62,874 bases of DNA from Paludibacter sp. UBA6032 (GCA_002427885.1 DIZI01000004.1:1-62874); one strand, 5' to 3'. Positions 26,871-36,654 are shown, counted from the stretch's first letter. Notes: generated from the sequence alone by a model not told the origin. Numbers and translations: made by a program.

Positions 26871-29459
26871 ATGAACTTTAATAATTTTACACTCAAATCG
26901 CAGGAAGTTGTCCAGGAAGCTATAGAATTGGCACAATCCAATGGGCAGCAAGTGGTTGAAACACCGCATTTATTCAAAGCTTTGCTTACGAAAGGTGAGG
27001 ATTTGACCCAATTTTTATTTGGAAAATTAGGGATCAATACAGCTAATCTTCAAGCTGTTGTAGATAGCATGATCAGTTCATTTCCACGTGTATCGGGAGG
27101 TGAACCTTACCTGAGCCGTGAAGCCAATGCCGTTTTACAAAAAGCCACCGCCCTTTCCTCCAAAGCCGGTGATCAGTTTGTTTCGATGGAGTATTTGTTG
27201 CTGGCTTTTACGGCTGAAAAAAATGCCTTGACCAAGGTATTGAAAGATGCCGGAATCTCTGAAAATGAATTGCAGAAAGCCATCGTAGAACTTCGTAAAG
27301 GTGCAAAAGCCGATTCAGCCTCGGCAGAAGAAAGCTACAATGCGTTGAATAAATACGCAATTAATCTAAACGAACAAGCCCGTGCCGGGAAACTCGATCC
27401 CGTGATTGGTCGTGATGAAGAAATTCGCCGGGTATTGCAAATATTGAGCCGCCGTACCAAGAATAATCCGATTCTGATTGGTGAACCCGGTGTAGGAAAA
27501 ACAGCCATTGCCGAAGGATTGGCACATCGAATCGTGCGCGGTGATGTGCCCGAAAACCTCAAATCGAAACAGATTTTCTCGCTCGATATGGGCGCATTGA
27601 TAGCCGGAGCCAAATACAAAGGTGAATTTGAAGAAAGACTAAAAGCAGTGGTAAATGAGGTAATCAAAGCCGATGGTGAAGTGATTTTGTTTATCGACGA
27701 AATTCATACGCTTGTGGGAGCAGGAAAAAGTGATGGAGCCATGGATGCTGCCAACATTCTGAAACCCGCTTTGGCCCGTGGTGAATTACGTGCTATTGGA
27801 GCAACGACCTTGGACGAATATCAAAAGTATTTTGAAAAAGACAAAGCATTGGAACGCCGTTTTCAGATTGTAAATGTGGATGAACCGGATATTCCGAGCA
27901 CCATTTCTATTCTGCGTGGATTGAAAGAACGGTACGAAAACCACCACAAAGTCCGTATTAAAGATGATGCCATTATTGCGGCTGTCGAACTGTCGAGCCG
28001 GTATATCACCAACCGTTTTTTGCCGGATAAAGCCATTGATTTAATGGACGAAGCGGCTGCTAAACTTCGGCTGGAAGTAGATTCAGTCCCTGAAGAACTG
28101 GATAAAATTGACCGTAATATAAAACAACTGGAAATTGAACGCGAAGCTATCAAGCGGGAAAATGATACCCGAAAGTTGGCACAACTGAACGAAGAAATTG
28201 CCAATTTGAAAGAAGAAAGCAAGGAAATGCGTGCCAAATGGTCGAGCGAAAAACAACTGATTGACAGCATTCAACAAACAAAAATAGAGATTGAAGATCT
28301 GAAATATCAGGCCGAAAGAGCTGAACGTGAAGGTGATTACGGGCTTGTGGCTGAAATTCGTTACGGGAAAGTAAAAACGGCTGAAGAACAAATTAATCAA
28401 CTTCAAATCAAACTTGCTGCCATGCAAGGTGTTCATGCGTTGATAAAAGAAGAAGTCGACAGCGAAGATATTGCCGACGTGGTAAGCCGTTGGACGGGCA
28501 TTCCGGTAAAGAAAATGTTACAAAGCGAAAAAGATAAATTGCTGAATCTGGAAGATGAACTTCATCTCCGGGTTGTTGGGCAAGATGAGGCTATTCAGGC
28601 TGTATCGGATGCCGTTCGCCGGAGTCGTGCCGGGTTACAAGACCCTAAACGTCCGATTGGTTCGTTTATCTTTCTGGGAACAACCGGTGTGGGTAAAACC
28701 GAATTGGCAAAGGCGTTGGCAGAATTCCTTTTTGACGATGAAAATATGATGACGCGTATTGATATGAGTGAATATCAGGAGAAATTCTCGGTAACCCGGT
28801 TAATCGGTTCACCTCCCGGATATGTTGGCTATGATGAAGGTGGTCAGTTGACCGAAGCCATTCGCCGAAAACCTTATTCGGTGGTGCTTTTCGACGAAAT
28901 TGAAAAAGCGCATCCCGATGTATTTAACGTGTTATTGCAGGTTCTGGACGATGGAAGGTTGACCGATAATAAAGGCCGGTTGGTGAACTTTAAAAACACG
29001 ATTATTATCATGACTTCCAACATTGGTTCATCCCTGATTCAGGAAAGTTTTGAAGGCATGACCGATAAAAATCAGGCGGAAATCATTGAAAAAACCAAGA
29101 CTCAGGTATTCGAATTGTTGAAACAAACCATTCGTCCGGAGTTTCTGAACCGGATTGATGAACTGGTTATGTTTGCACCGCTCAACGAATCACAAATTGA
29201 GGAAATTGTTCGTTTACAAGTTTCGTTAATTCAGAAAACTTTAGCTGGTAACGGCGTTCAACTGGAACTAACCGAAGCGGCTATCAAATTCATTGCTGCC
29301 GAAGGTTTCGATCCGCAATTTGGAGCACGACCTGTGAAACGAGCTATCCAGAAATATGTTTTGAATGATTTATCCAAACAACTGATTGCCGGAACCGTTC
29401 ATAACGACCAAACCATAGTGGTGGATTATGACGGAAATGGTTTGGTGTTTAGAAATTGA
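26871..29459 (+). CDS. clpB: ATP-dependent chaperone ClpB
   Basis: An AAA+ disaggregase of 862 residues that rescues aggregated proteins with DnaK. N-terminal Clp domains (about 1-145); AAA1 with Walker A GEPGVGKTAIAEGLA (about 204-218); a middle coiled-coil domain (about 400-520) that identifies ClpB rather than ClpA or ClpC; AAA2 with GTTGVGKTELAKALA (about 604-618). Start MNFNNFTLKSQEVVQEA is the usual one. It is divergent from ppdK across 283 bp; no clear heat-shock operator is seen there. Confidence 0.96.
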   Translation: MNFNNFTLKSQEVVQEAIELAQSNGQQVVETPHLFKALLTKGEDLTQFLFGKLGINTANLQAVVDSMISSFPRVSGGEPYLSREANAVLQKATALSSKAGDQFVSMEYLLLAFTAEKNALTKVLKDAGISENELQKAIVELRKGAKADSASAEESYNALNKYAINLNEQARAGKLDPVIGRDEEIRRVLQILSRRTKNNPILIGEPGVGKTAIAEGLAHRIVRGDVPENLKSKQIFSLDMGALIAGAKYKGEFEERLKAVVNEVIKADGEVILFIDEIHTLVGAGKSDGAMDAANILKPALARGELRAIGATTLDEYQKYFEKDKALERRFQIVNVDEPDIPSTISILRGLKERYENHHKVRIKDDAIIAAVELSSRYITNRFLPDKAIDLMDEAAAKLRLEVDSVPEELDKIDRNIKQLEIEREAIKRENDTRKLAQLNEEIANLKEESKEMRAKWSSEKQLIDSIQQTKIEIEDLKYQAERAEREGDYGLVAEIRYGKVKTAEEQINQLQIKLAAMQGVHALIKEEVDSEDIADVVSRWTGIPVKKMLQSEKDKLLNLEDELHLRVVGQDEAIQAVSDAVRRSRAGLQDPKRPIGSFIFLGTTGVGKTELAKALAEFLFDDENMMTRIDMSEYQEKFSVTRLIGSPPGYVGYDEGGQLTEAIRRKPYSVVLFDEIEKAHPDVFNVLLQVLDDGRLTDNKGRLVNFKNTIIIMTSNIGSSLIQESFEGMTDKNQAEIIEKTKTQVFELLKQTIRPEFLNRIDELVMFAPLNESQIEEIVRLQVSLIQKTLAGNGVQLELTEAAIKFIAAEGFDPQFGARPVKRAIQKYVLNDLSKQLIAGTVHNDQTIVVDYDGNGLVFRN

Positions 29460-29471
29460 TAATAAATATTG

Positions 29472-29499
29472 GTAGAGACGCATTACAATGCGTCTCTAC
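29472..29499. repeat. Perfect GTAGAGACGCATT-type palindrome
   Basis: GTAGAGACGCATT (29472-29484) and its complement (29487-29499) enclose two bases. It is separate from the terminator that follows. Very similar GTAGAGACGC... palindromes are dispersed in many Bacteroidota and cyanobacterial genomes (from memory), so this is probably one copy of a mobile or selfish small repeat. Confidence 0.55.
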
Positions 29500-29501
29500 G
29501 T

Positions 29502-29543
29502 AAAAAAAATCCTGAACGAATTAAATCGTTCGGGATTTTTTTT
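29502..29543. terminator. Bidirectional terminator between clpB and the endonuclease III-like gene
   Basis: A-run, then ATCCTGAACGA pairing with TCGTTCGGGAT with one wobble, then eight T residues. It lies between two convergent genes and can serve both. Confidence 0.8.
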
Positions 29544-29569
29544 ACCAATTTCAAACCTGCCGTTTCACT

Positions 29570-30199
29570 CTAATTTCCGGTTCCATTATGATAATGACAG
29601 ACTTTATTCATGACACAAATATCACATTTTGGGTTTGTCGGTCTGCATACTTCACGACCCAGAAACGAAATGGCCATTCCTATATCGTTCCACCGTTCAC
29701 GGGGAACGATGGCCATAATTTGTTTCTCAATTTTCTCCGGTTGTGTCCCGGAAGCAATACCTATTCTGGGTGCCACCCGAACTACATGCAGATCAACAAT
29801 AACTCCTTCCGCTTCATTACCCGATTCGCGAATAATCACATTGGCCGACTTTCGTCCAATTCCGGGCAGTTTTGTTAATTCAGCCAGATTGGTTGGTATT
29901 TTGTCATCATCGCCAATCAGTTGTGCCAGGGTGACGAGCCACACGGACTTATTTCCAAAATTCCGAACCGTGTTTATATACTGATGCAAATCTTCGGCAG
30001 TTGCCTTAGCCAGACTGTTCATCGAAGGATAGGCTTCAAAAATTACCGGAGCCAGTTCATTTATATGTTTATCGGAGTCCTGCGCAGAAAGTATAACCAT
30101 GACTATCAATTGATAACGACTTTTATAGTCGAGCGGATGCTTGCGTTTATCATATTGTCTCATGAGTGGTTCAAGGGATTCCATCCAATTTTTTTCCAT
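29570..30199 (-). CDS. Endonuclease III-like HhH-GPD DNA glycosylase (paralogue 1)
   Basis: A 209-residue base-excision repair enzyme. Helix-hairpin-helix LPGIGRKSANVII includes the Nth-type catalytic Lys; the conserved Asp is in VIVDLHVVRV; the C-terminal cluster CRPTNPKCDICVMNKVC has the C-x6-C-x2-C-x5-C spacing for 4Fe-4S. It is more divergent than the second copy at 35884-36528: DLHVVRV replaces DTHVFRI. It may prefer a different oxidised base; that is inference. A TATATTTG promoter box lies 42 bp upstream. Confidence 0.85.
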   Translation of the reverse strand: MEKNWMESLEPLMRQYDKRKHPLDYKSRYQLIVMVILSAQDSDKHINELAPVIFEAYPSMNSLAKATAEDLHQYINTVRNFGNKSVWLVTLAQLIGDDDKIPTNLAELTKLPGIGRKSANVIIRESGNEAEGVIVDLHVVRVAPRIGIASGTQPEKIEKQIMAIVPRERWNDIGMAISFLGREVCRPTNPKCDICVMNKVCHYHNGTGN

Positions 30200-30241
30200 A
30201 TCATTCTTTATTTTTTCAGATAAAACATTTTTTTTTTGCTA

Positions 30242-30249
30242 CAAATATA
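30242..30249 (-). promoter_or_regulatory. Promoter -7 box for the endonuclease III-like gene
   Basis: Minus-strand TATATTTG (TAnnTTTG), 42 bp before the start codon at 30199. Confidence 0.45.
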
Positions 30250-30295
30250 GCAATAGATTCAAGAATTCATATCCCCAGGAGTAATTTCTTCCTGC

Positions 30296-30329
30296 AAAAA
30301 AAATAAGGAAGTCCATTGCGGGCTTCCTT
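30296..30329 (-). terminator. Terminator after the transaldolase-family gene
   Basis: Minus-strand stem AAGGAAGCCC pairing with its complement (plus 30305-30314 with 30320-30329, with one wobble), followed by eight T residues on the minus strand. It lies about 60 bp downstream of the stop at 30391. Confidence 0.7.
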
Positions 30330-30390
30330 GTTAAATAAAATCATATATCTATCATAATTCTATAGTTTACAACAACATATGAAAAAGAAT

Positions 30391-31056
30391 TTAAAATTCA
30401 ATATCATAAAGTCCCTGACCATCTTTCTCGAACTTATCCAGACTCATATCCGTCATAGGATGGCTTCTCAGGAGCTCAATTATTTCATAACTAATCGTCG
30501 CGGCATGACTGCCCACCATACTGACCCGGTGTATCTGGTCCACCGTTTTGAAACTTGCAGCCAAAACTTTAGTATTAAGTTTATATTCTTTAATATTTTC
30601 AACAATGTGTTTTACAACTTCAATTCCATGCGAAGAAATATTATCCAGCCGGTTCACGTAGGGTGCAACCCAATCGGCACCTGCTCTGGCGGCAACAAGA
30701 GCCTGTTGTTGTGTAAAAATAGCCGTTGCCGTTACATTAATACCGGCATCCTTCAACATCGGCATGGCTTTAAAGCCCTCTTTCGATACCGGAATCTTTG
30801 CAAAATAATTATCACCGAGGCTGTATTTCGCTTTGTAAGTCTTAGCCTCTCTAAGCATATCATTAGCCATAGTGCTTATCATTTGCACATGCAGCATTCT
30901 GTCACCCACTATTTCAATTAGTTCAGGAAGAACTTCCGATAATTTTCGGTTTTCGGCAGCAAGAATGGTTGGATTGGTGGTTATACCGGCCAGTGGAAAA
31001 TAATAAAAAAGCTCCTTGAGTTCTTTTATGTTCGCGGTGTCAGCTAAATAGATCAT
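30391..31056 (-). CDS. Transaldolase-family protein (fructose-6-phosphate aldolase-like)
   Basis: A 221-residue TIM-barrel enzyme of the short transaldolase/FSA class. MIYLADTANIKELKE at the start, GITTNPTILAAE, the Schiff-base Lys in FAKIPVSKEGFKAM near 84, INVTATAIFTQQQAL and GADWVAPYVNRLDN. Members either transfer dihydroxyacetone units in the pentose phosphate pathway or cleave fructose-6-phosphate; sequence alone does not decide. It is a single-gene unit with a TAATTTTG promoter box and its own terminator. Confidence 0.88.
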   Translation of the reverse strand: MIYLADTANIKELKELFYYFPLAGITTNPTILAAENRKLSEVLPELIEIVGDRMLHVQMISTMANDMLREAKTYKAKYSLGDNYFAKIPVSKEGFKAMPMLKDAGINVTATAIFTQQQALVAARAGADWVAPYVNRLDNISSHGIEVVKHIVENIKEYKLNTKVLAASFKTVDQIHRVSMVGSHAATISYEIIELLRSHPMTDMSLDKFEKDGQGLYDIEF

Positions 31057-31082
31057 AATTTATTTGTTTTGTTTAATGGCTG

Positions 31083-31090
31083 CAAAATTA
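31083..31090 (-). promoter_or_regulatory. Promoter -7 box for the transaldolase-family gene
   Basis: Minus-strand TAATTTTG (TAnnTTTG), 27 bp before the start codon at 31056. Confidence 0.5.
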
Positions 31091-31222
31091 ATACATTCAT
31101 TTTTAAATGGGCATTTTATGAGTGTAAAAAAGTGTAAATAAAAGGTTTTACCTTCTATGTTTAGAAATGACTGGAAGTTAAGATACATATTTTTCTAAAT
31201 AATGTTTGGTTCATCTTGAAAA

Positions 31223-31260
31223 CACAAAAAGAAGCTTGCCGGATTTCGACAAGCTTCTTT
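31223..31260 (-). terminator. Rho-independent terminator after trxB
   Basis: AAAGAAGCTTG (31228-31238) pairs perfectly with 31250-31260. On the minus strand the stem is followed by a short T-run. It starts 19 bp after the trxB stop. Confidence 0.75.
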
Positions 31261-31278
31261 AAATATTTCTAGAGGATA

Positions 31279-32220
31279 TTACAATCCTTTTTCAGACAAA
31301 TAACGTTCAGCTTCAATAGCTGCCTGGCATCCTGTTCCGGCTGCAGTGATTGCCTGACGATAATGTGGATCCGAAACATCACCGGCTGCATAAACACCTG
31401 CCACGTTTGTTCTTGGAGTTCCGGGAATTGTCTTAATGTAACCAACTTCGTCGGTTTCAATCCAGGGTTTGAAAATATCTGAATTGGGTTTATGACCAAT
31501 GGCTAAAAAGAATCCATCAATATCAATATGAACTTTTTCTTCATCGGCTTGTCCACGGCGTTTTACCAAATCTGCCCCCTGAACAACACCTTCACCGGTC
31601 AAACCGACAGTTTCATGTTCGAACAAAACTTCAATTTTAGGGTTTGCAAAGACACGTTCCTGCATAATTTTGGAAGCACGTAAAAAGGGTTTCCGTACAA
31701 TCACATAAACTTTACTCGCCAAACCGGCCAGATAGGTTGCTTCTTCGCAGGCAGTATCGCCCCCTCCTACTACAGCCACTGTCATTTTACGATAAAAGAA
31801 TCCGTCGCATGTAGCACAAGCCGAAACACCTGAACCGGCATACTTTTGTTCATCGGGCAATCCAAGATATTGAGCTGTGGCACCGGTTGAAATAATAATG
31901 GTATCAGCCTCAATTGTTTTTTCGCCATCAATGGTTACTTTATAAGGCGCTGAAGACAAATCGGTAGCCGTTGCCATACCGAAACGAATATCGGCACCGA
32001 AACGTTCAGCTTGTTTTTTCAGTTCTTCCATCATTTCGGGTCCGGTAATTCCGGCAGGATAGCCCGGAAAATTCTCCACTTCATTCGTGGTGGTTAATTG
32101 TCCACCGGGTTGCATACCTTCGTATAAGACAGGCAAAAGATTCGCACGGGATGCATAAATGGCAGCCGTATAACCTGCCGGTCCTGAGCCTATAATGAGG
32201 CAACGCACTTTTTCATTCAT
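31279..32220 (-). CDS. trxB: Thioredoxin-disulfide reductase
   Basis: An FAD/NADPH flavoprotein of 313 residues that reduces thioredoxin in the cytoplasm. N-terminal FAD motif IGSGPAGYTAAIYA, redox-active CATCDG (Cys about 136 and 139), NADPH motif VVGGGDTACEEA, and C-terminal GVYAAGDVSDPHYRQAITAAGTGC. Standard length. It precedes no thioredoxin gene here. The lolA and ftsK genes lie upstream on the same strand. Confidence 0.95.
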   Translation of the reverse strand: MNEKVRCLIIGSGPAGYTAAIYASRANLLPVLYEGMQPGGQLTTTNEVENFPGYPAGITGPEMMEELKKQAERFGADIRFGMATATDLSSAPYKVTIDGEKTIEADTIIISTGATAQYLGLPDEQKYAGSGVSACATCDGFFYRKMTVAVVGGGDTACEEATYLAGLASKVYVIVRKPFLRASKIMQERVFANPKIEVLFEHETVGLTGEGVVQGADLVKRRGQADEEKVHIDIDGFFLAIGHKPNSDIFKPWIETDEVGYIKTIPGTPRTNVAGVYAAGDVSDPHYRQAITAAGTGCQAAIEAERYLSEKGL

Positions 32221-32416
32221 AATTTATATTGTTTTTGTTTTGTTTTCATTTAACCAGACAACCGATAGCTGTAAAATTCATAATTTATTCTTTCTGATAT
32301 ATTAAACAAAATCGCAATCAGAAGGTTTTCATTTATCAGGCATTAAAAAGTCTATATCGCAATACATAAAATCTATGTTCAGTTATTGGTTGACTTTTCA
32401 AATAAAAACGACCTAA

Positions 32417-33055
32417 TTATCTTAAATCATTCATCAAAGCACCCTTAAATTTCGATGGATTGAACGTAAATATATTATCCGAAACCGGGACTCCTTTTTG
32501 AAAATTGCTCAGCGTAAGCAGGGAAGTAACACCATCTCTGTTTATTTGTTTTATTGACACCAGATTCGTATTCGATTTATTGACCTGAACTTCAATTTTG
32601 ATCAAATCATTGCTTTTGACTTTTGGTGTCATTTCAATGTTATAGTTCGAAGCAGACTTAGTTTTACCAAAGAAGATATTACATCTGGATTTGTAAGCTG
32701 ACAAAATGGCCATTGGATTGGTTTCAGAAAGTTCTTTCTCTGTCGGTTCGGTTATGTTTACTTCCTTGTTCTGCGTAACATAAGCCCATTGGGTTTTACC
32801 ATCGAACCAGACTTTCATTTCATCCATTTCCAACACAAATTTATTTCCTTTCAGAAGAAATGAACCGGTTGATGTATTGTTTTGAGAATTATCTTTATTA
32901 TTGATTATCAGCTTAAAGTTGGTTTTAACCGCATGCGTTTTAGCCTCAGTAAGCAGATCAGAAATTATCTTTTCCGCTTGAGCATTGTTTTGCGCAATTA
33001 CGCTTTGGCATGAGAATAAAATGACAGTCAGAAAATAATAGAGGCTACGTTTCAT
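32417..33055 (-). CDS. lolA: LolA-like outer membrane lipoprotein carrier
   Basis: A 212-residue periplasmic protein with a signal peptide of about 21 residues (ending SVIAQ). The beta-rich mature part has GSFLLKGNKFVLEMDEMKVWFDGKTQWAY and a late DNIFTFNPSKF, typical of Bacteroidota LolA-type carriers that ferry lipoproteins to the outer membrane. It follows ftsK by 110 bp on the same strand, an ftsK-lolA order seen across bacteria. Confidence 0.85.
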   Translation of the reverse strand: MKRSLYYFLTVILFSCQSVIAQNNAQAEKIISDLLTEAKTHAVKTNFKLIINNKDNSQNNTSTGSFLLKGNKFVLEMDEMKVWFDGKTQWAYVTQNKEVNITEPTEKELSETNPMAILSAYKSRCNIFFGKTKSASNYNIEMTPKVKSNDLIKIEVQVNKSNTNLVSIKQINRDGVTSLLTLSNFQKGVPVSDNIFTFNPSKFKGALMNDLR

Positions 33056-33165
33056 GTTTGTTATATTAGTATAGTAACACTTTACAAGGAATGTGCCAGA
33101 AAACTTTTATGTCAATACATACATAAAAAATTCACCAGATTAAAACGGATATCAGTAAAAGTCTC

Positions 33166-35637
33166 TTACAAATTTTTGAGAATCTGTTCCAAATGATATT
33201 CATCCAGCACCAGTACCTGACGCGCCTTACTTCCTTCGAACGGTCCGATAATGCCTACAACCTCCAGTTGATCGACAATTCGACCTGCACGGTTGTAACC
33301 GATCGAAAATTTACGCTGTATAAGGGATGTAGAACCTTGTTGATGAGCCACAATCAGTCTGGCGGCTTCTTCAAAAAGCGGATCGCGTTTGGTCATGTCA
33401 ACTGAACTGGCATCAATACCATCACCTTCAGCTCTCACAAATTCCGGCAAATAGAAAGCAGTCGGATAGCTTTGTTGTTGTTTAATGTGATTCACTATAT
33501 TTTCCACTTCAGGCGTATCCACAAAAGCACATTGAACACGAATCAAATCATTTCCCTGAGAAAACAACATATCACCACGTCCAACCAATTGATTGGCACC
33601 GGGCGAATCGAGAATGGTACGTGAATCGATCATGGACGAAACACGGAAAGCCACGCGTGCCGGGAAGTTGGCTTTGATAACACCGGTGATGATATTCACC
33701 GATGGACGTTGCGTGGCAATAATCATGTGTATTCCCACCGCACGGGCCAACTGGGCAATTCGGGCAATGGGCATTTCCACTTCTTTGCCGGCCGTCATTA
33801 TCAGATCACCAAACTCATCGACAATTACCACGATATAAGGTAAATAGCGATGACCTTTTTCTGGATTCAAATGACGGTTTGTAAACTTTTCGTTGTATTC
33901 CTTTAAATTACGAACATGTGCCTTCTTCAGTAAATCATAACGGTCATCCATTTCCATACAAAGCGAATTGAGCGTTTCGACCACCTTGCTGGTATCGGTA
34001 ATAATCGCATCATCTCCATCCGGTAATTTGGCAAGAAAATGTTTTTCAATATCGCCGTAAATATTAAATTCCACCTTTTTGGGGTCCACCAAAACAAGTT
34101 TCAATTCCGAAGGATGTTTTTTGTAAAGCAAGGATGTGATGATAGCATTTAAACCAACCGATTTCCCTTGTCCCGTTGCACCTGCCACCAGCAAGTGAGG
34201 CATTTTGGCCAGATCCACCATAAAAATTTCATTGGTTATGGTACGTCCGAAAGCTACTGGCAAATCAAATTTAGATTCCTGAAATTTCTTGGAAGCAATA
34301 ATGGAATGCATCGAAACTACCTGAGGATCGATATTCGGAACTTCGATACCAATGGTTCCTTTACCCGGAATCGGAGCAATAATACGAATGCCTGTAGCTG
34401 CCAGACTAAGCATAATGTCGTATTCCAGGTTACGAATTTTAGAAATACGAACACCGGCTTTTGGTACAATTTCGTATAGTGTAATTGTCGGACCGACCGT
34501 TGCTTTAATGGTATCAATTTCAATACCATAATTCTGTAAAGTGGTGATAATACGATTCTTATTCGTATTTTGTTCCACCATGTCAATTTGTGTTTCGTTG
34601 TCAGTACCGTATATTTTCAACAAATCGAGGGTTGGCGGTTTGTAATGAGTCAGGTCCAGTGTTGGATCATATTTGCCCAGTTTTGCCACATTATAATAGG
34701 GATCTTCGTTGTCTGTATCAGTGATTTCCAGTTCCAGTGCATCAATGGCTTTGCTATCGTCAACTTCGGGCTTTTCAATTTCAAAAGGAACTCCTTCAGC
34801 CTCGTTATTCAGTTCAATCGTCAATTCATCAGCCTTATCGTTACCTTTAACTATCCAGTCTTCCGGAATAATTTCAGTGCCAACTGCTACCGAGTTTTCG
34901 TCATTATTCTCATTTTCAAAAACTTCAGTGACTGAAGCATCAACTTTTTTTGGTTTCCGGGAGAATAACCGTTTCAAAAAGGGTATCGTTGCTTTAGAAG
35001 ATACAACACAATAAATCAGAAACGTGCCGATCAAAGCCATTAAAGTTCCGGGCATTCCAATATATGACACGAGCCATTGGCTAACCGCATCTCCATGCTG
35101 TCCACCGGGAGAAAAAAACAAGTAGTCTTTATAAAATGATGAAAAACCATAAGCGAGTAAAACCGAAAACCATATCAGCCAGAAACTGGAATGAAAAAAA
35201 GCTTTCCAAAGCGATGTAATGCGCTTTTTCATTAGGCGGAAAGCCAGCACTGTACCGAAATATAAAATGGCAAAAGAAGAAATGCCAAACCAGCGATTGA
35301 TAAACGTTTCGGACAATATAGCTCCGGTTACCGATGCCCAGTTTTTAATATCCAGACGCATTTGTTGCATTTCTCCCCACGGAAGATTAACCTTACTCTG
35401 GTCGTCGGCCCCAGTAAAGAAATAGGATATGAAAGATAGAAAAAGGAACAAAACGCCGATAAACAAACCTAATCCCAGTATAAAGTGAGTTCTTTCATCT
35501 TTCAGAAATAAAATAAATCTTCCCCACGAACCGGGTTCATCACTATTTCTTTTCTTTGGTTCCGGTTTAGGTTGAGGTTTCTGCTCCGGTCTGGTCTCGT
35601 TTTTAGGCGTGGTTTTAATAGGTTTCTTTGGTGCCAT
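33166..35637 (-). CDS. ftsK: DNA translocase FtsK
   Basis: An 823-residue septal DNA pump that clears chromosome ends during division. N-terminal membrane domain with four predicted helices (about 40-215), an acidic linker (about 230-320), the FtsK alpha/beta motor with Walker A VAGATGQGKSVGLNA (near 478) and Walker B VVIVDEFGDLI, and a C-terminal winged-helix gamma domain (about 755-820: STSLIQRKFSIGYNRAGRIVDQLE) that reads KOPS-like DNA sites. A TATTTTTG box on the minus strand lies about 105 bp upstream. Confidence 0.95.
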   Translation of the reverse strand: MAPKKPIKTTPKNETRPEQKPQPKPEPKKRNSDEPGSWGRFILFLKDERTHFILGLGLFIGVLFLFLSFISYFFTGADDQSKVNLPWGEMQQMRLDIKNWASVTGAILSETFINRWFGISSFAILYFGTVLAFRLMKKRITSLWKAFFHSSFWLIWFSVLLAYGFSSFYKDYLFFSPGGQHGDAVSQWLVSYIGMPGTLMALIGTFLIYCVVSSKATIPFLKRLFSRKPKKVDASVTEVFENENNDENSVAVGTEIIPEDWIVKGNDKADELTIELNNEAEGVPFEIEKPEVDDSKAIDALELEITDTDNEDPYYNVAKLGKYDPTLDLTHYKPPTLDLLKIYGTDNETQIDMVEQNTNKNRIITTLQNYGIEIDTIKATVGPTITLYEIVPKAGVRISKIRNLEYDIMLSLAATGIRIIAPIPGKGTIGIEVPNIDPQVVSMHSIIASKKFQESKFDLPVAFGRTITNEIFMVDLAKMPHLLVAGATGQGKSVGLNAIITSLLYKKHPSELKLVLVDPKKVEFNIYGDIEKHFLAKLPDGDDAIITDTSKVVETLNSLCMEMDDRYDLLKKAHVRNLKEYNEKFTNRHLNPEKGHRYLPYIVVIVDEFGDLIMTAGKEVEMPIARIAQLARAVGIHMIIATQRPSVNIITGVIKANFPARVAFRVSSMIDSRTILDSPGANQLVGRGDMLFSQGNDLIRVQCAFVDTPEVENIVNHIKQQQSYPTAFYLPEFVRAEGDGIDASSVDMTKRDPLFEEAARLIVAHQQGSTSLIQRKFSIGYNRAGRIVDQLEVVGIIGPFEGSKARQVLVLDEYHLEQILKNL

Positions 35638-35740
35638 GTTTATAATTAATTCATAATTAGGAATTCACGATTCATAATTAAATCAATATTTTATTTACTT
35701 CTGTATAACGACTGAAATTCAAAATCTCGTGTTTAATTTG

Positions 35741-35748
35741 CAAAAATA
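35741..35748 (-). promoter_or_regulatory. Promoter -7 box for ftsK
   Basis: Minus-strand TATTTTTG (TAnnTTTG), 104 bp before the ftsK start codon. No clear -33 element. Confidence 0.4.
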
Positions 35749-35782
35749 ATAAAAATGAGCGCCCTAATTACATCTTTTGATA

Positions 35783-35790
35783 TAAATTTG
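35783..35790 (+). promoter_or_regulatory. Promoter -7 box for nth
   Basis: TAAATTTG (TAnnTTTG), 93 bp before the nth start codon. Confidence 0.4.
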
Positions 35791-35883
35791 CAGAAAAAAG
35801 AAAACTTAAAAAACAGAAAGGGTATTTGAGCGGAGTTTGTTTTACCCGGCACCCTAATCCTTTCAAACTTTAAACCTGAGTGA

Positions 35884-36528
35884 ATGACGACAAAACAACG
35901 CTATAAACATGTTATTGATTGGTTCATTGAAAATGTTCCGGTGGCCGAAACTGAGTTGCAATACAAAGATCCCTTCGGATTGTTGGTGGCTGTTATACTT
36001 TCGGCTCAATGCACCGACAAAAGGGTAAATATGACAACACCCCGATTGTTAGCCGATTTTCCAACACCCGAGGCAATGGCAGCTACCAATCATGAAGTGA
36101 TTTTTGAATATATCCGGAGCATTTCGTATCCAAATAACAAAGCAAAACATCTGGTGGGAATGGCACAAAAACTGGTATCAGATTTTGGTGGCGTTGTACC
36201 AGACGATATAGAAAAACTTCAGACTTTACCGGGAGTCGGCCGTAAAACGGCTAATGTAATTGCATCGGTGGTATTTAACCAACCGGCTATGGCAGTTGAT
36301 ACGCATGTGTTTCGCATTTCCGAACGCTTAGGCTTGACTACCAATTCTAAAAATCCACTCCAAACCGAACAGGAATTAGTAAAACATATACCAGGAGAGC
36401 TCATTCCTAAAGCTCATCACTGGTTAATTCTACATGGCAGGTATGTTTGCCTGGCCCGAAAACCGAAATGTGATGAATGCGGTTTAAAAGAATGGTGCAG
36501 GTATTACGAGAGCAGAGTAATTGGTTGA
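35884..36528 (+). CDS. nth: Endonuclease III
   Basis: A 214-residue bifunctional DNA glycosylase/AP lyase that removes oxidised pyrimidines. Helix-hairpin-helix LPGVGRKTANVIASV with the catalytic Lys, catalytic Asp in MAVDTHVFRISERLGL, and a 4Fe-4S motif CLARKPKCDECGLKEWC at the C-terminus. Length and motifs match E. coli Nth closely, so this is the canonical copy; the other at 29570-30199 is the divergent paralogue. Transcribed divergently from ftsK. Confidence 0.95.
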   Translation: MTTKQRYKHVIDWFIENVPVAETELQYKDPFGLLVAVILSAQCTDKRVNMTTPRLLADFPTPEAMAATNHEVIFEYIRSISYPNNKAKHLVGMAQKLVSDFGGVVPDDIEKLQTLPGVGRKTANVIASVVFNQPAMAVDTHVFRISERLGLTTNSKNPLQTEQELVKHIPGELIPKAHHWLILHGRYVCLARKPKCDECGLKEWCRYYESRVIG

Positions 36529-36654
36529 GAATGTATTAGTTGAATGACAATCAAATTGATTAGCCTATTAATTTCAAAAATCCAACTTAAATCAACGGAT
36601 CAACTCAACAAAGATTTAGCATTTCAGCTATTTAAAAAAAATCTGAGCTTGCTC

